Notes: generated by a model not told the origin, from the sequence alone. A stretch of 64,000 nt of DNA from Diphasiastrum complanatum (GCA_029204225.1 MU832161.1:1-64000); one strand, 5' to 3'; counted from the first letter of the stretch, positions 20,538 to 33,663 are shown. Numbers and translations are program-made.

Positions 20538-23500
20538 CGACTAAGATGCGATTTTGGATGGGATGGAGACAAGTTCTACATCAAATCTGAATTGGAACCC
20601 ACTTGGATTCACAACCTGAATGGAGTGTTGTTTTTTCAAGGGAAATTGAGTTTGGATTCACTAATTCTTGTGTGAAGCATGCTTTTCAAACTTGGTGGTA
20701 GAGTGCTCTTCTCCTTGTTTGATCTTTGTAAAGATGTTGTGGATTAGTGTGGAATTCATTCTTATTTTTTTGAAGCTTTGAGAAAGTTTTCATTTGAAGT
20801 AGAATGATTTGCATGAGTAGATCCACTTTTTTGTCTAGATCTGTTTTTTGGGTTGAACAATTTGCATGAATCCATAATGTTTTGGATATATTAGATTGAG
20901 ATTAGTAGCATAATGTTTGTTGATAGATTGATGAGGAATCAGTTTATCTTGATTGAATAAACTAATTGTTGCTGGAAATCTTAAATTAATGATTGTATGT
21001 GGAGGATTTGAGAGACTAATCCTCTTGTGTTTCATGCAATCTGAAAAGCATAGATTGGAAATTGGAAATTTTCCATTTTCTAGAAGAAAAAATAAAGATT
21101 TGGATTAAGTGATGCATGGAGTTGACCCCTGTGAAACCCTTCTATGTTGATACTCGCTGCCTCTGTGAAGAGTTGAGAGTTGTAAACTGTATGTATCTCC
21201 TTTTCCCAGTCCTCTGGTCATTGGATCATTTTACTGAATCCAAGTTACGGTTTGTACAAGCTCGCACTTGTGTTTTCCATGGGGGTTGAATGATGTTCTT
21301 CATGAGAAGTTTTGGCTTGCATGTATTTTGACGGTACTCATCACTGGCCTTTTCAATCATTGCCTTCTGGGATTGATGCAGCAGTTCTAAGGATCTGGAA
21401 GCATGCATCTGTGTAAGAATTCCAGCTGTTCAAAGGCGAGTTTATTCATCTTTTTTTTGGGTGTTCTGTAGATGATTGTAAAGTTGAAAGTGATGAATGC
21501 ACTGGCAGGAGTAAGCGCGAGCAGCAGCTTGGCATTTTTTGGCCAGCGATGACTTCTCTGAGAGAAACGTATGATTCGTCTTGATGACCTACACAGAACT
21601 GCTATGGATCTGTTGGATTCCTGAGTGAAAGCAGATGTAGATTTGTTGACAGTTGTTGAATCTCTGTTAATCCTTATAGCTTTGAATTCTGTTGCAGATC
21701 TTGGAAAACAGTGTCTGGTTGATGGCAATCGGTGCGCACCTTCCCTGTGTTCACCTGTGGACTGTGCGAGGGTCTTGGAGTGGAGTTCCTAAATGACAAT
21801 GAATTGTTGATGCCGCGGTTGAACGAGCTTCAGCCTTGTCCCTGTTTGCCTTCTCTAATTTTTTTTCTCTCTCTCTCATGCTTAATAGCTGCTGAAACCC
21901 ATTTTTGTTAGAGTGGGAGTGGCGGCCAAAGAAGAGAATAGGTTTTTTTTTAAGAGCTTTGGTGGCGACTGAAAGCACCTGTTTGCTTGTAAAGCCCTTG
22001 TTTGGGTTTGGAAGGAAGAAGCCTTATTAGCATGCATAAACTTCTCTCTTTTTTTAGGATGCATGTGAGTGGGGGGGGCCTTTTGGCATGGTTATCAGTT
22101 AGTTCACGAAGTAGTGCATGTCGGTAGCCTTGTGGTTACGTTGATTTCATTGTTTTTGCAAAGGGGTTTGTGTGAATCTATCTAAATCGACAACTGAGAA
22201 TGGAGTTAACTATTCTCTTAATCCTTCATCAGGAGAATGTTCTGAGAATAATTTTATTATCCTAACTGCTAGGTCTATGTGATCGATCCATGGGTTTATG
22301 ATTGGCAATCAAATACTATTTTTCATGGTAATTTTTTCCCAGACAAGTGCTCTTTTAGTGGAAATTTGATTTCCTAGTACTGTGCTTTTTATCGGTTTAA
22401 CTCTGGAGTAGAAATACTTCCAGTAAATGAGTTAAATGATATTTTTGGTTCTTTCTTTTGGACTCGGTGGTGCACTGTTGGATTATTTGTGGTTTTATGG
22501 AAAATTGTCTTTGAAGGCCAATTTGTGATGCTTTTTTGGAGCTTTTTTTTGTGTAGATCAAATCTTTGGTAGATCTGAATTTTCCAGCAAGTGTACTTTT
22601 GTATAAGGGTTCATTAATGATGTATGCCGATTCTCTCCAATGATTTATGATTCTAGGCTATGTTTTGGTCAAAATTGTTTGGTTTTTCATGCTTTTTGGC
22701 ACAAAACAGATAGTAAGAACCAAAATCCAGCAGGATCAGATCAATTAGATGGTTGTAATTCTGTAAATTGGTTTGCATGTGTTAGAGAAAGAGCTGTATG
22801 TCATGAATTTCCACTTTATGGTGATGAAAAACCCGGAAAATAGCCAAAAATCATTATTTTTGCTTGTTTTTCATAAAGTTGGATAGTAGTTGGCTGTAAA
22901 ACACCATGTAAAGCTTGTAAAGAGATGGACTAAAGTCTTTTGAAGCTTTCCCTGAAGTTAGAACCAAGAATTTTAGCAATTGGACTTGTAGGAATACAAA
23001 AACATTCAAAAAAATGACCATTTTTGGTGATTTTTGGGGGATGGATCTGTCCAAATCCATAAGGAGATCATTCTGGAATATTTTATAGCATGATTAGCAT
23101 TCCTTTTTACCTTCCTAGCAAGCTATCAGACCTGTGAATTGATGGTCGGTGGCTTATGCACCATCTCCATCAAGTTTGAAGCTATTTTGACTTCTATAAA
23201 TCAAGAAATCTTCGTTCTCAGCCTATACTGCATCTTAGGAACCGTATGAATGCTTCTTGGAAGTCTAATTTGTTGTTTAAGACTGTTGGTAGCATCAATT
23301 TTGGGCTAGAATGGAATTGTTCTGATTGCATGCCAGTCATTTTTCTAATTTGTAGTATTGTGTTTGCATGGATTAGTTGCATGCTGATTCTCAGAGTGAT
23401 TCTAACATGCATGAGGGATTTACAGTTGATTTGAGTGGTCATAAGCATGTGCTCTGATAGTTGGATCACAAATCTGTGTTAATGGCTGACAAATTCTGTA

Positions 23501-24717
23501 AAACTGAAGTTTACGTAAAAAATTTCGTAATGACGTTTGTGACTAAAGTAGTGTGCTTTGCATGCCAGTTTGACATTGGGTTAGTAACATTAGGAATCGG
23601 ACAGTGTTTCGATTTTTTTGATTTCGATTGTCTTTTATACTAACAATATTTTCGTCAGAATTTTCGAATTACGTAAAATAAAGCAAAATTTGAGTTTTTC
23701 AAAAAAAATCAAGATTTTGGTCATTTTTTCGTTATCTATGGAATCAGTTTAGATTAGTGAATTGATTAAATTGAGTTTATCAGTCAGAATTGATCACAGT
23801 GTTTTCACTAAGTCTAAATTATTTCTTGGTGATAGATAAGTTAAAATTGACAGAAGGAACTGCAATGAATTGCCGACAACTTTTACTGTGTTTTTTTAAA
23901 CTTTTGGAGCTGGGAACTCCTAGATTGAAAGAATTTGAAATTTTTTTTCTTTTTGTTGAATTTCAAATTGGTTAAAATTTGAATTCAGTTACTTGTCTGA
24001 TAGTTTTCTAATCGATGTTGATCGATAGAAATCAGTCAAGTGAACGTTTGTGCAAGATACTCATTAAATTTGAATTAAAATCGTCAAACAATATGATATG
24101 ACCAGATTGGATGAGTGGCAATAGTATTCTTCATCTAATCAGTAAATCTGATAGGATACGTGTCAAGAATTACTGAAATCCTATTGGTGGGATTTCCATT
24201 CATGTAATTTCATATTTTACGTTTGGATAGGTTTTGTCAATATTAATGGAGTAATGCCAAACCAGTCAATAAAAAGAAAAAATAGTCCAATTTCATTGGA
24301 AAATTTGTAATAATAAAAATTACATAATTGTTTTCATTTCCAGTAAAATCCTATGGTGAATTCAAAAGAGCAGACTAGTACTGTTTCATATGCTAGTAAA
24401 TGATTTTTGATATATCAGATATTCCATCCAGATATAGGACAGAAATGAAATTGTTTTGGACTTTTTCCTTCAGTAATTAGGTTTTTAAACATTTACTATT
24501 GTCATTACGTCTTCTTAGTACCTTAGCTGAAATAGATTTTCAGGGAATTGAAGATTCTAAGGAGGGAAGAAGAGTGGGCATCAGAGGTAGTAAGTGTGAT
24601 TGGGAAATGTATTTCGCAGTTAGGATTTCGCTAATCCCTATAAATAATTGCTTAATATTGGTTATTAATTTTTTGGATAGAATTCATTCAAATTTGTAAC
24701 TGATGTCTTTGTAACCA
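20538..24717 (+). other. Non-coding interior of gypsy C
   Basis: About 4.2 kb, T-rich on the plus strand. The gag expected here is not recognisable in any frame. No zinc knuckle or protease motif was found. Confidence 0.45.
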
Positions 24718-26473
24718 TTGAGTTTGTCATTTGGACTTTGTGATGCACCAAGTTCGTTCCAAAGAGTAATGCAATTTGCTTTTAAAGATTATCTACAGAA
24801 ATTTCTTGAAATTTACTTGGATGACCTTGGAGTCCATAGCACAGATATAGACCACCTGGATCGATTGGAGAAAGTATTTGAAAGATGTTGCAAGTATCAA
24901 ATTTTCCTAAACCTAGAAAAATGTCAGATATGGGTTTCCCACGGAGTTGTGCTTGGGCATGTGATATCGAGACATGGCATTGACATAGATTATTCTAAAA
25001 TCAAAGTTATTGTGGAATTGCCACCGCCAACAACAATTCGTGAAATTTATGTGTTTATGGGTCATGCGAACTACTATCAAATTTTTATTATCTTCTTTGC
25101 GAATTTAGCAAGACCTATATACAAACAGACTACTGTTTCTATTTGGACAGTAGAGTCGTTAGAAGCCTTTGAAAAATTAAAAAAAACATTGATTTCAACA
25201 CCGATACTGCATTTTTCAAATTGGATGATTGAGTTTCATGTTCACACTGATGTCTCGGAATATGCAATTGGATTAGTCTTGACGCAGCCAGGTACTATAA
25301 GAAGGACTATCCAATACAATTTGCAAGCAGACAGCTTACAGATTCGGAGAAGAATTATTCAACAACAGAACGTGAAGCGTTAGCCATGATTTATTCTGTA
25401 CGAAAATTTCATCATTACCTCATGGAATTGCACTTTGCATTTCATACGGATCACCAGCCGTTACTTTACTTAGTAAACAAGACGTGCAATACTGGGCATA
25501 TTGCAAGATGGTTACTGTTATTGACTGAATTTGACTTTCGTAAGCGGAAGCAACATTATCTAGTCGACCACGTTTCACGAATTGAATCTGTACCAGTTAA
25601 TACCGAAGTGGATGATGAATTACCAGACGCTGCATTATTCTATGTAGAGGCAGTACTTGAGTGGGCAGCGAATATTGTTGAGTATCTGATGCTAAGACAA
25701 CCGAATGACTCTTTGACAAAAGTACAGAAGAGACAATTAATTCATAAGGCTCAACCTTATCAATTGATTGCAAGACAATTGTATCATCGTGGATCAGACA
25801 ATATTCTACGTAGATGTGTTTTACCGCATGAAATATCAGTTTTAATCACGTTTTCACATGATGGCATGGGCAGAGGACACTTCTCTACAGATATTACTAT
25901 TCGCAAACTTTTGCAATCAGGTTGTTGGTGGCCTACGCTTCATAAGGACACAGAAAATTTCAGACATGTGATGTTTGCCAACGAGCACGATGACCTACTA
26001 GACAGAACTATGAACCCTTACATCCGGTTTTATCGCAAGCACTATTTGAAAAATGGGGACTGGATTATGTGGTCCTATTCATCCTGCCGCGTGAGGATCT
26101 CAGGCCTGATACATTATCATAGCAACTGATTATATGACCAAGTGGTTGAAGCCAAAGTTGTCAAAGTTGTTGATGCAAAATCTACGGCCAAGTTTTTCTA
26201 TGAAAATTTTATTATCAGATTTGGATGTCCAATCGAGATTGTCAGCAACCCGGGTGTACACTTTATTAATCAAACGATAAAGTGTCTACTAGAAGATTTT
26301 TTTGTTATACATAGATTTAGTACTCCTTATTATCCCAGAGGGAATGGCCAGGCTGAATCTTCCAATAAGATTCTCTGCACTATTATGACGAAAATAGTTG
26401 AAGCGAGTCGATCAGATTTGAAACATAAACTACATGCAGCATTATGGGCATTCAGAACCGCTTACAAAAGTAC

Positions 26474-26476
<3 letters not shown>
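24718..26476 (+). pseudogene. Gypsy reverse transcriptase, RNase H and integrase (broken)
   Basis: Opens inside RT at PLSFGLCDAPSSFQR-like sequence (the first Pro now Met/Leu). The catalytic box reads YLDD (24814-24825), followed by GHVISRHGID and the FMGHANYYQ segment, then RNase H-like HTDVSEYAIG near 25242. A frameshift at about 25380 leads to a second stretch with FHHYLMELHFAFHTDHQPL (RNase H end) and the integrase zinc region. Further shifts near 25980-26140 precede an integrase core with STPYYPRGNGQAESSNK, holding the catalytic Glu. The integrase is interrupted by a (CT)n tract at 26477. RT palm upstream of YLDD is truncated. Confidence 0.82.

Positions 26477-26567
<91 letters not shown>
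26477..26567 (+). repeat. (CT)n microsatellite inside gypsy integrase
   Basis: About 45 CT units directly after the RTAYKST motif of integrase, where relatives continue with a PF-LVYG segment. Confidence 0.95.
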
Positions 26568-26569
<2 letters not shown>

Positions 26570-26889
26570 GACAACCTTGCAGTCTTACCCTCTGAAGTTG
26601 AACGTCTACGTAATAATCAACTGAAGCAGAAGCGGGACCAACGACGAACTCTTCGAGTTCAAGGTACTCGACTACATTCTCTTCATTCTCATACGAACTC
26701 AATATTAGATTTCATATTCTCAGTCTTAAGCATATTGCATAAATAGCATGAAAATAAATGATTATGGGATATATCGGTGATGGACTTGCTCCAGTACTTT
26801 CAATTCAAGTAATGAGCATCCTGAAAAACCGAAGGCCAACAACATATTTTCGGGCCTTCACATTGTTTTTCCCCTTGAGATTTCTTGTG

Positions 26890-27240
26890 CCTTAGAAATC
26901 ATTTTAAGACACCTTCTCCTTCTCCGCCCTTTTTTTGGCCTTAGCGAAAAATGTGAAATCATTTTAAGACACCTTCTCCTTCTTCGCCCTTTTTTTTGCT
27001 CCTTAGCGAAAAATGCGACACATTGGCCAAGTGGCCAGAATGCCTTAGAAATCATTTTTAAGACACCTTATCCTCCTTCACCTTTTTCACACTAGCGAAA
27101 AATGCGACACACTGGCCAAGTGGCTAGAATGCCTTAGAAATCATTTTTAAGGCACCTTCTCCTCCTCCGTCTTTTTCGCACTAGCGAAAAATGCGACACA
27201 CTGGCCAAGTGGCCATAATGCCTTTAAATCTAAGGCACCT
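26890..27240 (+). repeat. Tandem array, about 90-bp unit, about four copies
   Basis: Each unit reads roughly TTAGAAATCATTTTTAAG, then ACACCTTCTCCTTCTCC, TTTTTCGCACTAGCGAAAAA and TGCGACACACTGGCCAAG. The first two units are shortened. Confidence 0.8.
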
Positions 27241-27310
27241 TCACCTTCTTCACTGTCTTTAGTAGAAGGCACTTTTGCCTTCTTCTCTGTCTTTAGTGTA
27301 AGACACTTTT

Positions 27311-27607
27311 TTGTCAGAAGATCAGCATCCTCCTCAGGCTCAGGATCGGATCCTCAAGCTATGTATTCAAAAAATCAGAAGTTTAGATTTAAGAGGTCTA
27401 CAAAGTCAGGCACTACTGATAAGAAGAGCAACATGCAGTCTGGACCAAATTCCGGCTCATGATCGAATTCAAGCTTTTCATCATTCCAACCATCGCAGAA
27501 ACTTTTCTGCAGATACTGTAAGAGGACTGGCCACGAAATCAAGGACTGCCGAACTTTGAAGTACAACAACGAAAAGAAGAAGCAGTTCCAACACAAGCAT
27601 AATTTTT
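27311..27607 (+). pseudogene. Copia gag zinc-knuckle fragment lodged in gypsy C
   Basis: Codes FCRYCKRTGHEIKDCRTLKY (knuckle 27508-27549), CX2CX4HX4C. It is nearly the same as the copia B knuckle FCRYCKRNNHEIQDC, although gypsy pol surrounds it. The upstream part is Ser/Gly/Gln-rich like the gag tail. It ends at about 27607, where gypsy integrase coding resumes. Confidence 0.7.
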
Positions 27608-27609
27608 AA

Positions 27610-27983
27610 CTCCATCTCTACGCATAACAGCAACAAAACGGTTAAATGATGATACGCCTTTACAACTATGTCATGAAGCGTTGCACAAATTGTGTGAAAC
27701 AAGATTGATGGCAGTTCATGCGTTAGCAGCAGAGAAAGCCCGCCGTAAGGCATGGCACGATCGTCGATTATACAAAAAGGATCTGAAAGCAGGAGATCTC
27801 GCACTGATGTACAAAACCAAACTGATCAAGGGAAAATTGAAGTTTACCGATGAAGGTGAAGGAAATCCTGAACTATGGAGCAGTGATTCTTGAGCACTTG
27901 GACAGAAAACGGTTTGATACTCCTATGAATGGCAGTCGATTATGCAAGTTTTGGCAGCTTGCTCCGCCTGTTCAGCAAGCATA
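27610..27983 (+). pseudogene. Gypsy integrase C-terminal segment
   Basis: Reads LHKLCETRLMAVHALAAEKA, then RRKAWHDRR and KAGDLALMYKTKL, the usual gypsy integrase tail with the GDLxLxY motif. A small frameshift near 27865 leads to ILEHLDRKRFDTPMNGSRLC and a TAG at 27981-27983. This is the end of the inner pol. Confidence 0.75.
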
Positions 27984-28337
27984 GTCCAAATGATTTTTCT
28001 TTTTATTTGTTTTTCAATTTTTTTGTTTTCACTACTTAATTGTTAATTTTGTTTGGAAAAGACAGAAAAAAAAAATGAGGACTGATGAGGAAAAGTCAGA
28101 AAAGTCATCAGATTGGAAAAAGAGAAAGGAAAGTATTTTTCAAAGATAATTTTTGATGGAAAATGACTTATAAAATCACTGTTTCGATCATATGTTGCCC
28201 ATATGGTATTGGAAACCTTCGTTGAACTTTCAGATTATACATCCACTTCAGATATATCTATATTGAGTTGGGCGAAGGTTCTTTTCCAGAAAAAGTACAT
28301 GTTTTTGAGTTAGGCGAATGATCAGCAATATGCGATT

Positions 28338-28447
28338 TTGAGCAAACTCCAGAATCCATCAGGAGTTATGTGGCCAACCCTCGCCAATTGCACATAGATC
28401 CATATTACGTACCAATGCTGTGCATGAATAGGTTCTGCAGGACTATT
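28338..28447 (+). pseudogene. Relic of an unknown ORF downstream of gypsy pol
   Basis: One frame reads FEQTPESIRSYVANPRQLHI then DPYYVPM. The same block (FEKAPDSIRSYVVSPRQL..DPYYVPMP) occurs in the intact 296-aa minus-strand frame at 41048-41938. It lies about 350 bp after the pol stop and upstream of the 3' LTR. Function unknown. Confidence 0.6.
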
Positions 28448-28899
28448 AAAGTTATATGAATTTCTGCTTCCATTTCAGTTTTGTGAATATAGCTCAGAAT
28501 CAATTGATGTTTTCAACTGATTAAGTGGAGTTAGACTTCTTGAGCCCAAATGATTATCTCTATTTGATAGTCGATTATTGAGAGTAATGTTTCTATCACT
28601 CGGGATAAAATATTTTATGATTTTGAGAAAAAAGTCCGGTTTGTAAAGTATTGGATACTCATTATTGACCTTTTCGAACGATATCTTATACGTTGTCTTC
28701 TGGGAACTTTTTAATCAAAATTATGGAATTTCTATTAAAAAGGGGAGAATAAAATGATAGGAATAAGACTTTCATGGGATCAACCAGTTGCATAGATTTC
28801 TTTTGTGGAATCCAGTATGTGTGCAAGTAAAACTATCCAGTGGGAATAGAAGAAACTAGTGATTGTTTTGAATAATCTGGAACTAGAGGAGTTTCGGGG

Positions 28900-30700
28900 G
28901 TTTTGAGTTGTTAGATGTTCATGATTATGGATAGTGGTGGTAAAGGTTAATTTAAGATTCCACTGATTGGATTAGATGGAATAAAGCTTTAATCTTAACC
29001 TTATGTCTAAGATGTTTGTATAAGTCAGCCTAATCTTGGTTTGTACACTAAGATATGAAGTAGGTTGATTGGTTGAAGAAATTTTGTTGGTAAATGTATG
29101 ATGGTTGGAAAACTTGTGATGTGGAATTATTCACTTCAGAGATTTCCCATATATGTTATTTACTCATGAGAAATAGAGTTCTTTAGTAGTTGAGTTACAA
29201 CAATCTCAGTGAGATATGTGAGTAACATATGCGGGTTTTGGAGGAATATGCCAGATAATGACACATATGTTTATGTTCTGGGTCATAGTGAGATTATTCT
29301 CATATGTGCACGATTAATCTTGTTTGGATCTACTATGTATTCTTGGATTCTAAGGTTATCTGGGGCACTTAACCTAGTCGTTGAACATAGACATATGTTC
29401 GAGTATTGTGTTTGACAATTACTTGAAGAGTTAATAGATATGTTCTGATAGATCTATAGGTTAACTTAAGAGTGATTTAGATGTGGATCTAAATGTGATG
29501 TTGTACTAATACAATCAAGAGCTGCACCTGGACATTTAGGATTTCTAAATCATGGGCAATTAACTTGAGTAGTTTGTTTACTCCTGTGGAAGTTAATTGG
29601 TAAAATGGACAATGTGAAGAGAATTCACCAGAAACTGTTTGTTTTGTGTGTATTGCTTGTAAGACACATAATTTACGAGTCATTAGGATTCATTAGGAAA
29701 TTGTGTGCATAGGATATACAAAATTCTTGGGTGAGTATTTCTCAGTTGAGAAACAGACTTGATTCATTAGTGATAGTATCTCTGAGAGCTCAATTGGATA
29801 CCGGATCCTAATGATTCCAAGAATGATAAACTGAATTTTTGGGATTCAGTTGAGTTGGTTGGACATATACTTTAGTATTCCTTATAGATTAAGTATGGGG
29901 TTAGATTTCAGTGAATTATGATTGACGAATCATAATAATTATTTGTGAATCATAAACAAATACTTAGTTATTATGAGTGTATGATTTCTAATCTTTACTC
30001 CAATTTTTTATTGAAGTTCTACAGATCTCGTCGACATTTCTCAATAGGTAATTGTCTTTTTTTTCTTATGAGGAGATTTGCTTACCTTAGTGGATGGTAT
30101 TCTACTACAGATTGTAGTTTATAATTGCTTGTGTGCAAAGTTCAGTCTATATCTCCAGGTTTATAGGAGACAGATAAATCTATTAAGATATAGATAGTTG
30201 TTGATTTATGGCATGTGGTGCTAGACTATTAATTCATTAGAGTAATTGTAGTACTTTGGATTGAGTTATAATTGTCTGATACTTGATGGATCTCCTAGAG
30301 ATTTTAAATGACTGAATTTTGATGTTTAGAATATTTGGTATTCTAAGAATATTTGTACCAAGAAGCATTCTTTTCTGCAAGAAATTGAAATGGAATTTCT
30401 TCAGCTTTCAAATTTGATTTTTGAAATGAAGTAAAATCACCCAGTGTTTTATGTAATTGGTATTACATGAAGGTGATGAACTTTTATTTTGGAGTAGATC
30501 AACCCATTTGGAAGATTTATAGCTTAGGGATTTGAGTTAGTATTCATGAGTAGAGGCAAGCAATATAAAAATTATTGCATCTCTGAGTACTTATTCAGAT
30601 GGAAAGATCAGACTAAGAATAATGATTCACGGGAAAGACTTGAAAGCTTAAGGAATAGTTCATGTTTTCTTTTTCCCGTTCTAAGGACATGGAGGAAGTA
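28900..30700 (+). pseudogene. Highly decayed chromovirus pol end with chromodomain
   Basis: Aligns along its length with 35185-38450 (shared phrases AGGTTGATTGGTTGAAGAAA and GGAATTATTCACTTCAGAGA). Around 29530 a frame reads APGHLGFLNHG, like the integrase zinc region. At 30546-30660 a frame reads RGKQYKNYCISEYLFRWKDQ then NDSRERLESL, a chromodomain relic. It immediately precedes the right LTR, as in chromoviruses. Confidence 0.55.
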
Positions 30701-31184
30701 TGTTACGGCCATATTCAGCAAAGGACATGGATTGGTCCTAATATGGTAGACTGGCCCTCCATTGTTCGAGATTATTGGTCACGCCTAGACTTTATTCCAC
30801 GTCAAGGACTATAGGTGACTAATGACCGACTCAGACACTCTAATTGAGACATATGGAGTAGTGCATGTATGTGTGATGGATATAGACAAGAGGAATGCAT
30901 GAAGAGTTGTGACCTATTTATAGTTGACCTACATGGGGATTGCATGGGTTCATGCATATGATCCTACTCTCTATATATTGAGGTACTAGTTATTCCGTTG
31001 ACGACTTTGGTCTAGGTTACCAGTTGAGCTCTTCTACTCTTGCTATCACATGGCATGGCTTGGGGGCTAGATCTAGGAGAAAACTCCAAGAGGGATCTAG
31101 GTTTAGTTGGGTGGTTTTGTTCTATTGTCTCTCTTGTTGTGTTTCCTATCCTCATCTTAAGAGTCTTCCCTAGTGGTCTTTACA
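30701..31184 (+). repeat. 3' LTR of gypsy C
   Basis: TGTTACGGCCATATTCAGCA to GGTCTTTACA. Preceded by the purine-rich AAGGACATGGAGGAAG. Confidence 0.85.
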
Positions 31185-32300
31185 AAAGCACTACTATATC
31201 ATTCTCTACTCACACACATGTTCAGATCATTAGAGAGACAACAAAATATAGGTATGGCAATGTCACACTTAGATAAGCACCTCAATCTCTCAAGAGAAAA
31301 GATTATATTATTTTACCATTTCACACTTCTGAATTAGAATATATACAGTACATTTATCTGGGGGGTAGTCATGCATGGCAAGGCTGCTGCTAGTGGAACC
31401 AAGTTCGACGACACCTCTAACAATACACGACACGTGCATGACCATATTGGATCATGTTGGAAAAAGGAATGACGATTCGATAAGTCAAAGTCTGCGGAGA
31501 ACTATCGAGCGCAGCGGGATGAGCTTTCTTTCCTACTGCATGCTTTTTAAATATATAAATGTTTCATCGGGCAACATGTTTAAATGCTATTGGATGTTGA
31601 GGCCTGCCCTTCCAGCTCATCACTGCCCACAGAGGCCCAAAAATATTGAAAATGAATATGACAGAAGGTTGAAATGAGAAATCGATGTAGCTTTAATGTA
31701 AATGCATTGTCAAATCATGGTTTACAAGGTTAACTAGAGTCAATCGTAGCGCCAAATAGTTCAGTGTTTCAAAGTTTTGCCTACACATATTTTCAGATTC
31801 ATGGCTTTTTGCCTACACATATTTTCAGATTCATAGTCCAGTGTTTCAAATTTTTGCCTACACATAACGAATGACGCCATCAAGGAAGCCGTGCTCCTCA
31901 ATCGACTATGTGCTTCTCTTCAATGAGAAAGATGACAATGGATTATGGGTGCCAAGAAAATATTCAAAAAACTCTTGGGTTCTGATGCATCCATTATCAA
32001 AAGGAACATTTCGAAAAAACAAAAAGACAAAACTATCATTTTGATTTTATTGGAAGGCCAGAATTTTGGATTTCAGAACATCATCAGGAGAAAATCTACT
32101 TCTAAAATTTTAGTCCAACATGTATCTATGTATTCAAAGATAAATGTGCGAGGATTCCACCGTCAAGATCACAAAAAAAGCAAATGTGAGTATTGATATA
32201 TGCCATACTTTGATTTTTCTCATTCATAATAATCTATTATTAAATTTCTATGTGTTGTTTACTAATTTTGGTGGTTTTGCACTTTTCACAAGTTCGTTCG
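31185..32300. other. Unassigned DNA with a short duplicated phrase
   Basis: At 31761-31866 the phrase TTTTGCCTACACATATTTTC recurs three times, with CAGTGTTTCAAA before the first and last copies. A 100-codon frame at 31375-31677 and an 83-codon Lys-rich frame at 31945-32196 have no recognisable homology. Confidence 0.4.
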
Positions 32301-32764
32301 TTCAGAACATTTGAGACCGAGGTACTATTGCGAATCAGTACTATTGACACTTTAGTAACTAATGGTACAATTAATAATTCTGCAGTTTGGTACTAATGTA
32401 ACCTTTTTGACTATTGGTATCTTGCAGTTTGGTACTTTTTTGACAAAATTGGTACTATTGGTTTTAAATTTTTTTGGTTTGCTTGGAACTTTTAAGATTC
32501 TTTTTGATACTTTTTGGTACTTCTGGATTCACTTTTTAGTACTGTTTGGCATTTTGTATGCTTTGTTTGAACTTTTAAGATCTTGTTTGGTACTCTTGGT
32601 ACTTCTAGATTCGTTTTTTAGTACTGTTTGGCACTTTTATGCTTTGTTTGGTAGTTTTTGAAAATGCTTGGTAGTTTTGAAGCTAATGTATAGTATATAC
32701 AGTGTTGGCTATTGTTTGGTACTGTTGTTCTTTGTTTGGTGCTATTTTGCAATGATTCAAATTT

Positions 32765-33142
32765 TCATTGTAGAGGGAATACAAAAAGCTGGAGTCAGAT
32801 TGGAAGGATGCTCAAGGGCACACTGATTTTGTGAACCTCATGCAAGAGAGGATCAGCAGAGGACACAGATTCACTTTGTTTCTGAGACCCCACGTGGTGG
32901 ATGGGACAAACTATATCCACGCCCTTGGGTTTTGCATTGCATGCAGCGAGTCTTTGGACTCCACCTTTCTTCTCAGATCATTCATGTTTGCTTGCAGGCA
33001 TTCTTACCATCCATTATGTTTTGTTGTGACCATAAGCACTAAAGACTTTTGTGTGAAACCAGGGTGTAGAAGAAGATCCCCGAGGAGTCCAAGGCTTGGG
33101 CTCACAAGGGGCTTGGAAAGAGTAAGTTTGTTCTGGTGCTGA
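32765..33142 (+). pseudogene. Zinc-finger-like exon of a transposon-type gene
   Basis: After an acceptor-like TTTTCATTGTAG, a frame runs REYKKLESDWKDAQ, then MQERISRGHRFTLFLRPHVV and a cysteine pattern CX2C ... CRHSYHPLC ... CVKPGC. The spacing resembles a RING-like cross-brace zinc finger. A frameshift near 33065 splits the tail. It lies between two GGTACT-rich spacers. I cannot name the protein; it could be an auxiliary domain of a large DNA transposon gene. Confidence 0.45.
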
Positions 33143-33663
33143 TTGCCTTGGTACTCTTGGAGTATCCCAACAACGGTATTTGGTACTCTTTGAGAACCCT
33201 AGTACTTATAACATATTTCAAAGTCTTTTCATGATTCAGAGTACCAGCTTTGATTCTCTATTCTTCAATTTTGGTATGATAGGCAGCCTTTGGTTTTAAA
33301 CTAATTGGCCCTACTTTAGCAATAATCGGCTTTAGAAGTCTCAACTAATAAGTAGAAACTATTGATATTTTTTAAACACATCGATTATGTGAGTTCTTGG
33401 GTACTATGGTAGTACATATTGAGACTTTTGGTTCTTCCCTTAATTTGAGAGCTTAGATCTGACATATTTGGAACTATTTTGCTTCGAATTTGGTAGTATT
33501 GTTTGTGTGCATGGTACCCATTTTGATGTTTTTGGCACTGTTTTTTCAACACTATTGAGTTGAACATGTGTGTTTATTAGTATGTCTTCTACTCCCATGT
33601 TTAGGATATACGAAAATTTAATGGAAAGCATTAATTCAACAATGTTAGTTTTTGTGCAAGTTG

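Larger units (their letters stand above)
20050..31184 (+). mobile_element. Ty3/gypsy element C bounded by two LTRs, composite interior
   Basis: The LTRs at 20050-20523 and 30701-31184 are homologous, and a tRNA-Met-type primer site follows the left one. The interior is composite: a gypsy RT-RNase H-integrase relic (24718-27983), itself broken by a microsatellite, a tandem array and a copia gag fragment, then a second degraded pol relic ending in a chromodomain (30546-30660) close to the right LTR. The simplest reading is a chromovirus that received a second gypsy element. No 5-bp target duplication is evident (ATCAAG on the left, AAAGC on the right). Confidence 0.75.

Noticed and set aside
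26442-26746. Long Ser-Leu and Arg-Glu repeat proteins on both strands
   Set aside because: They are translations of the (CT)n microsatellite; the same applies at 33440-33784 and 47717-47992.
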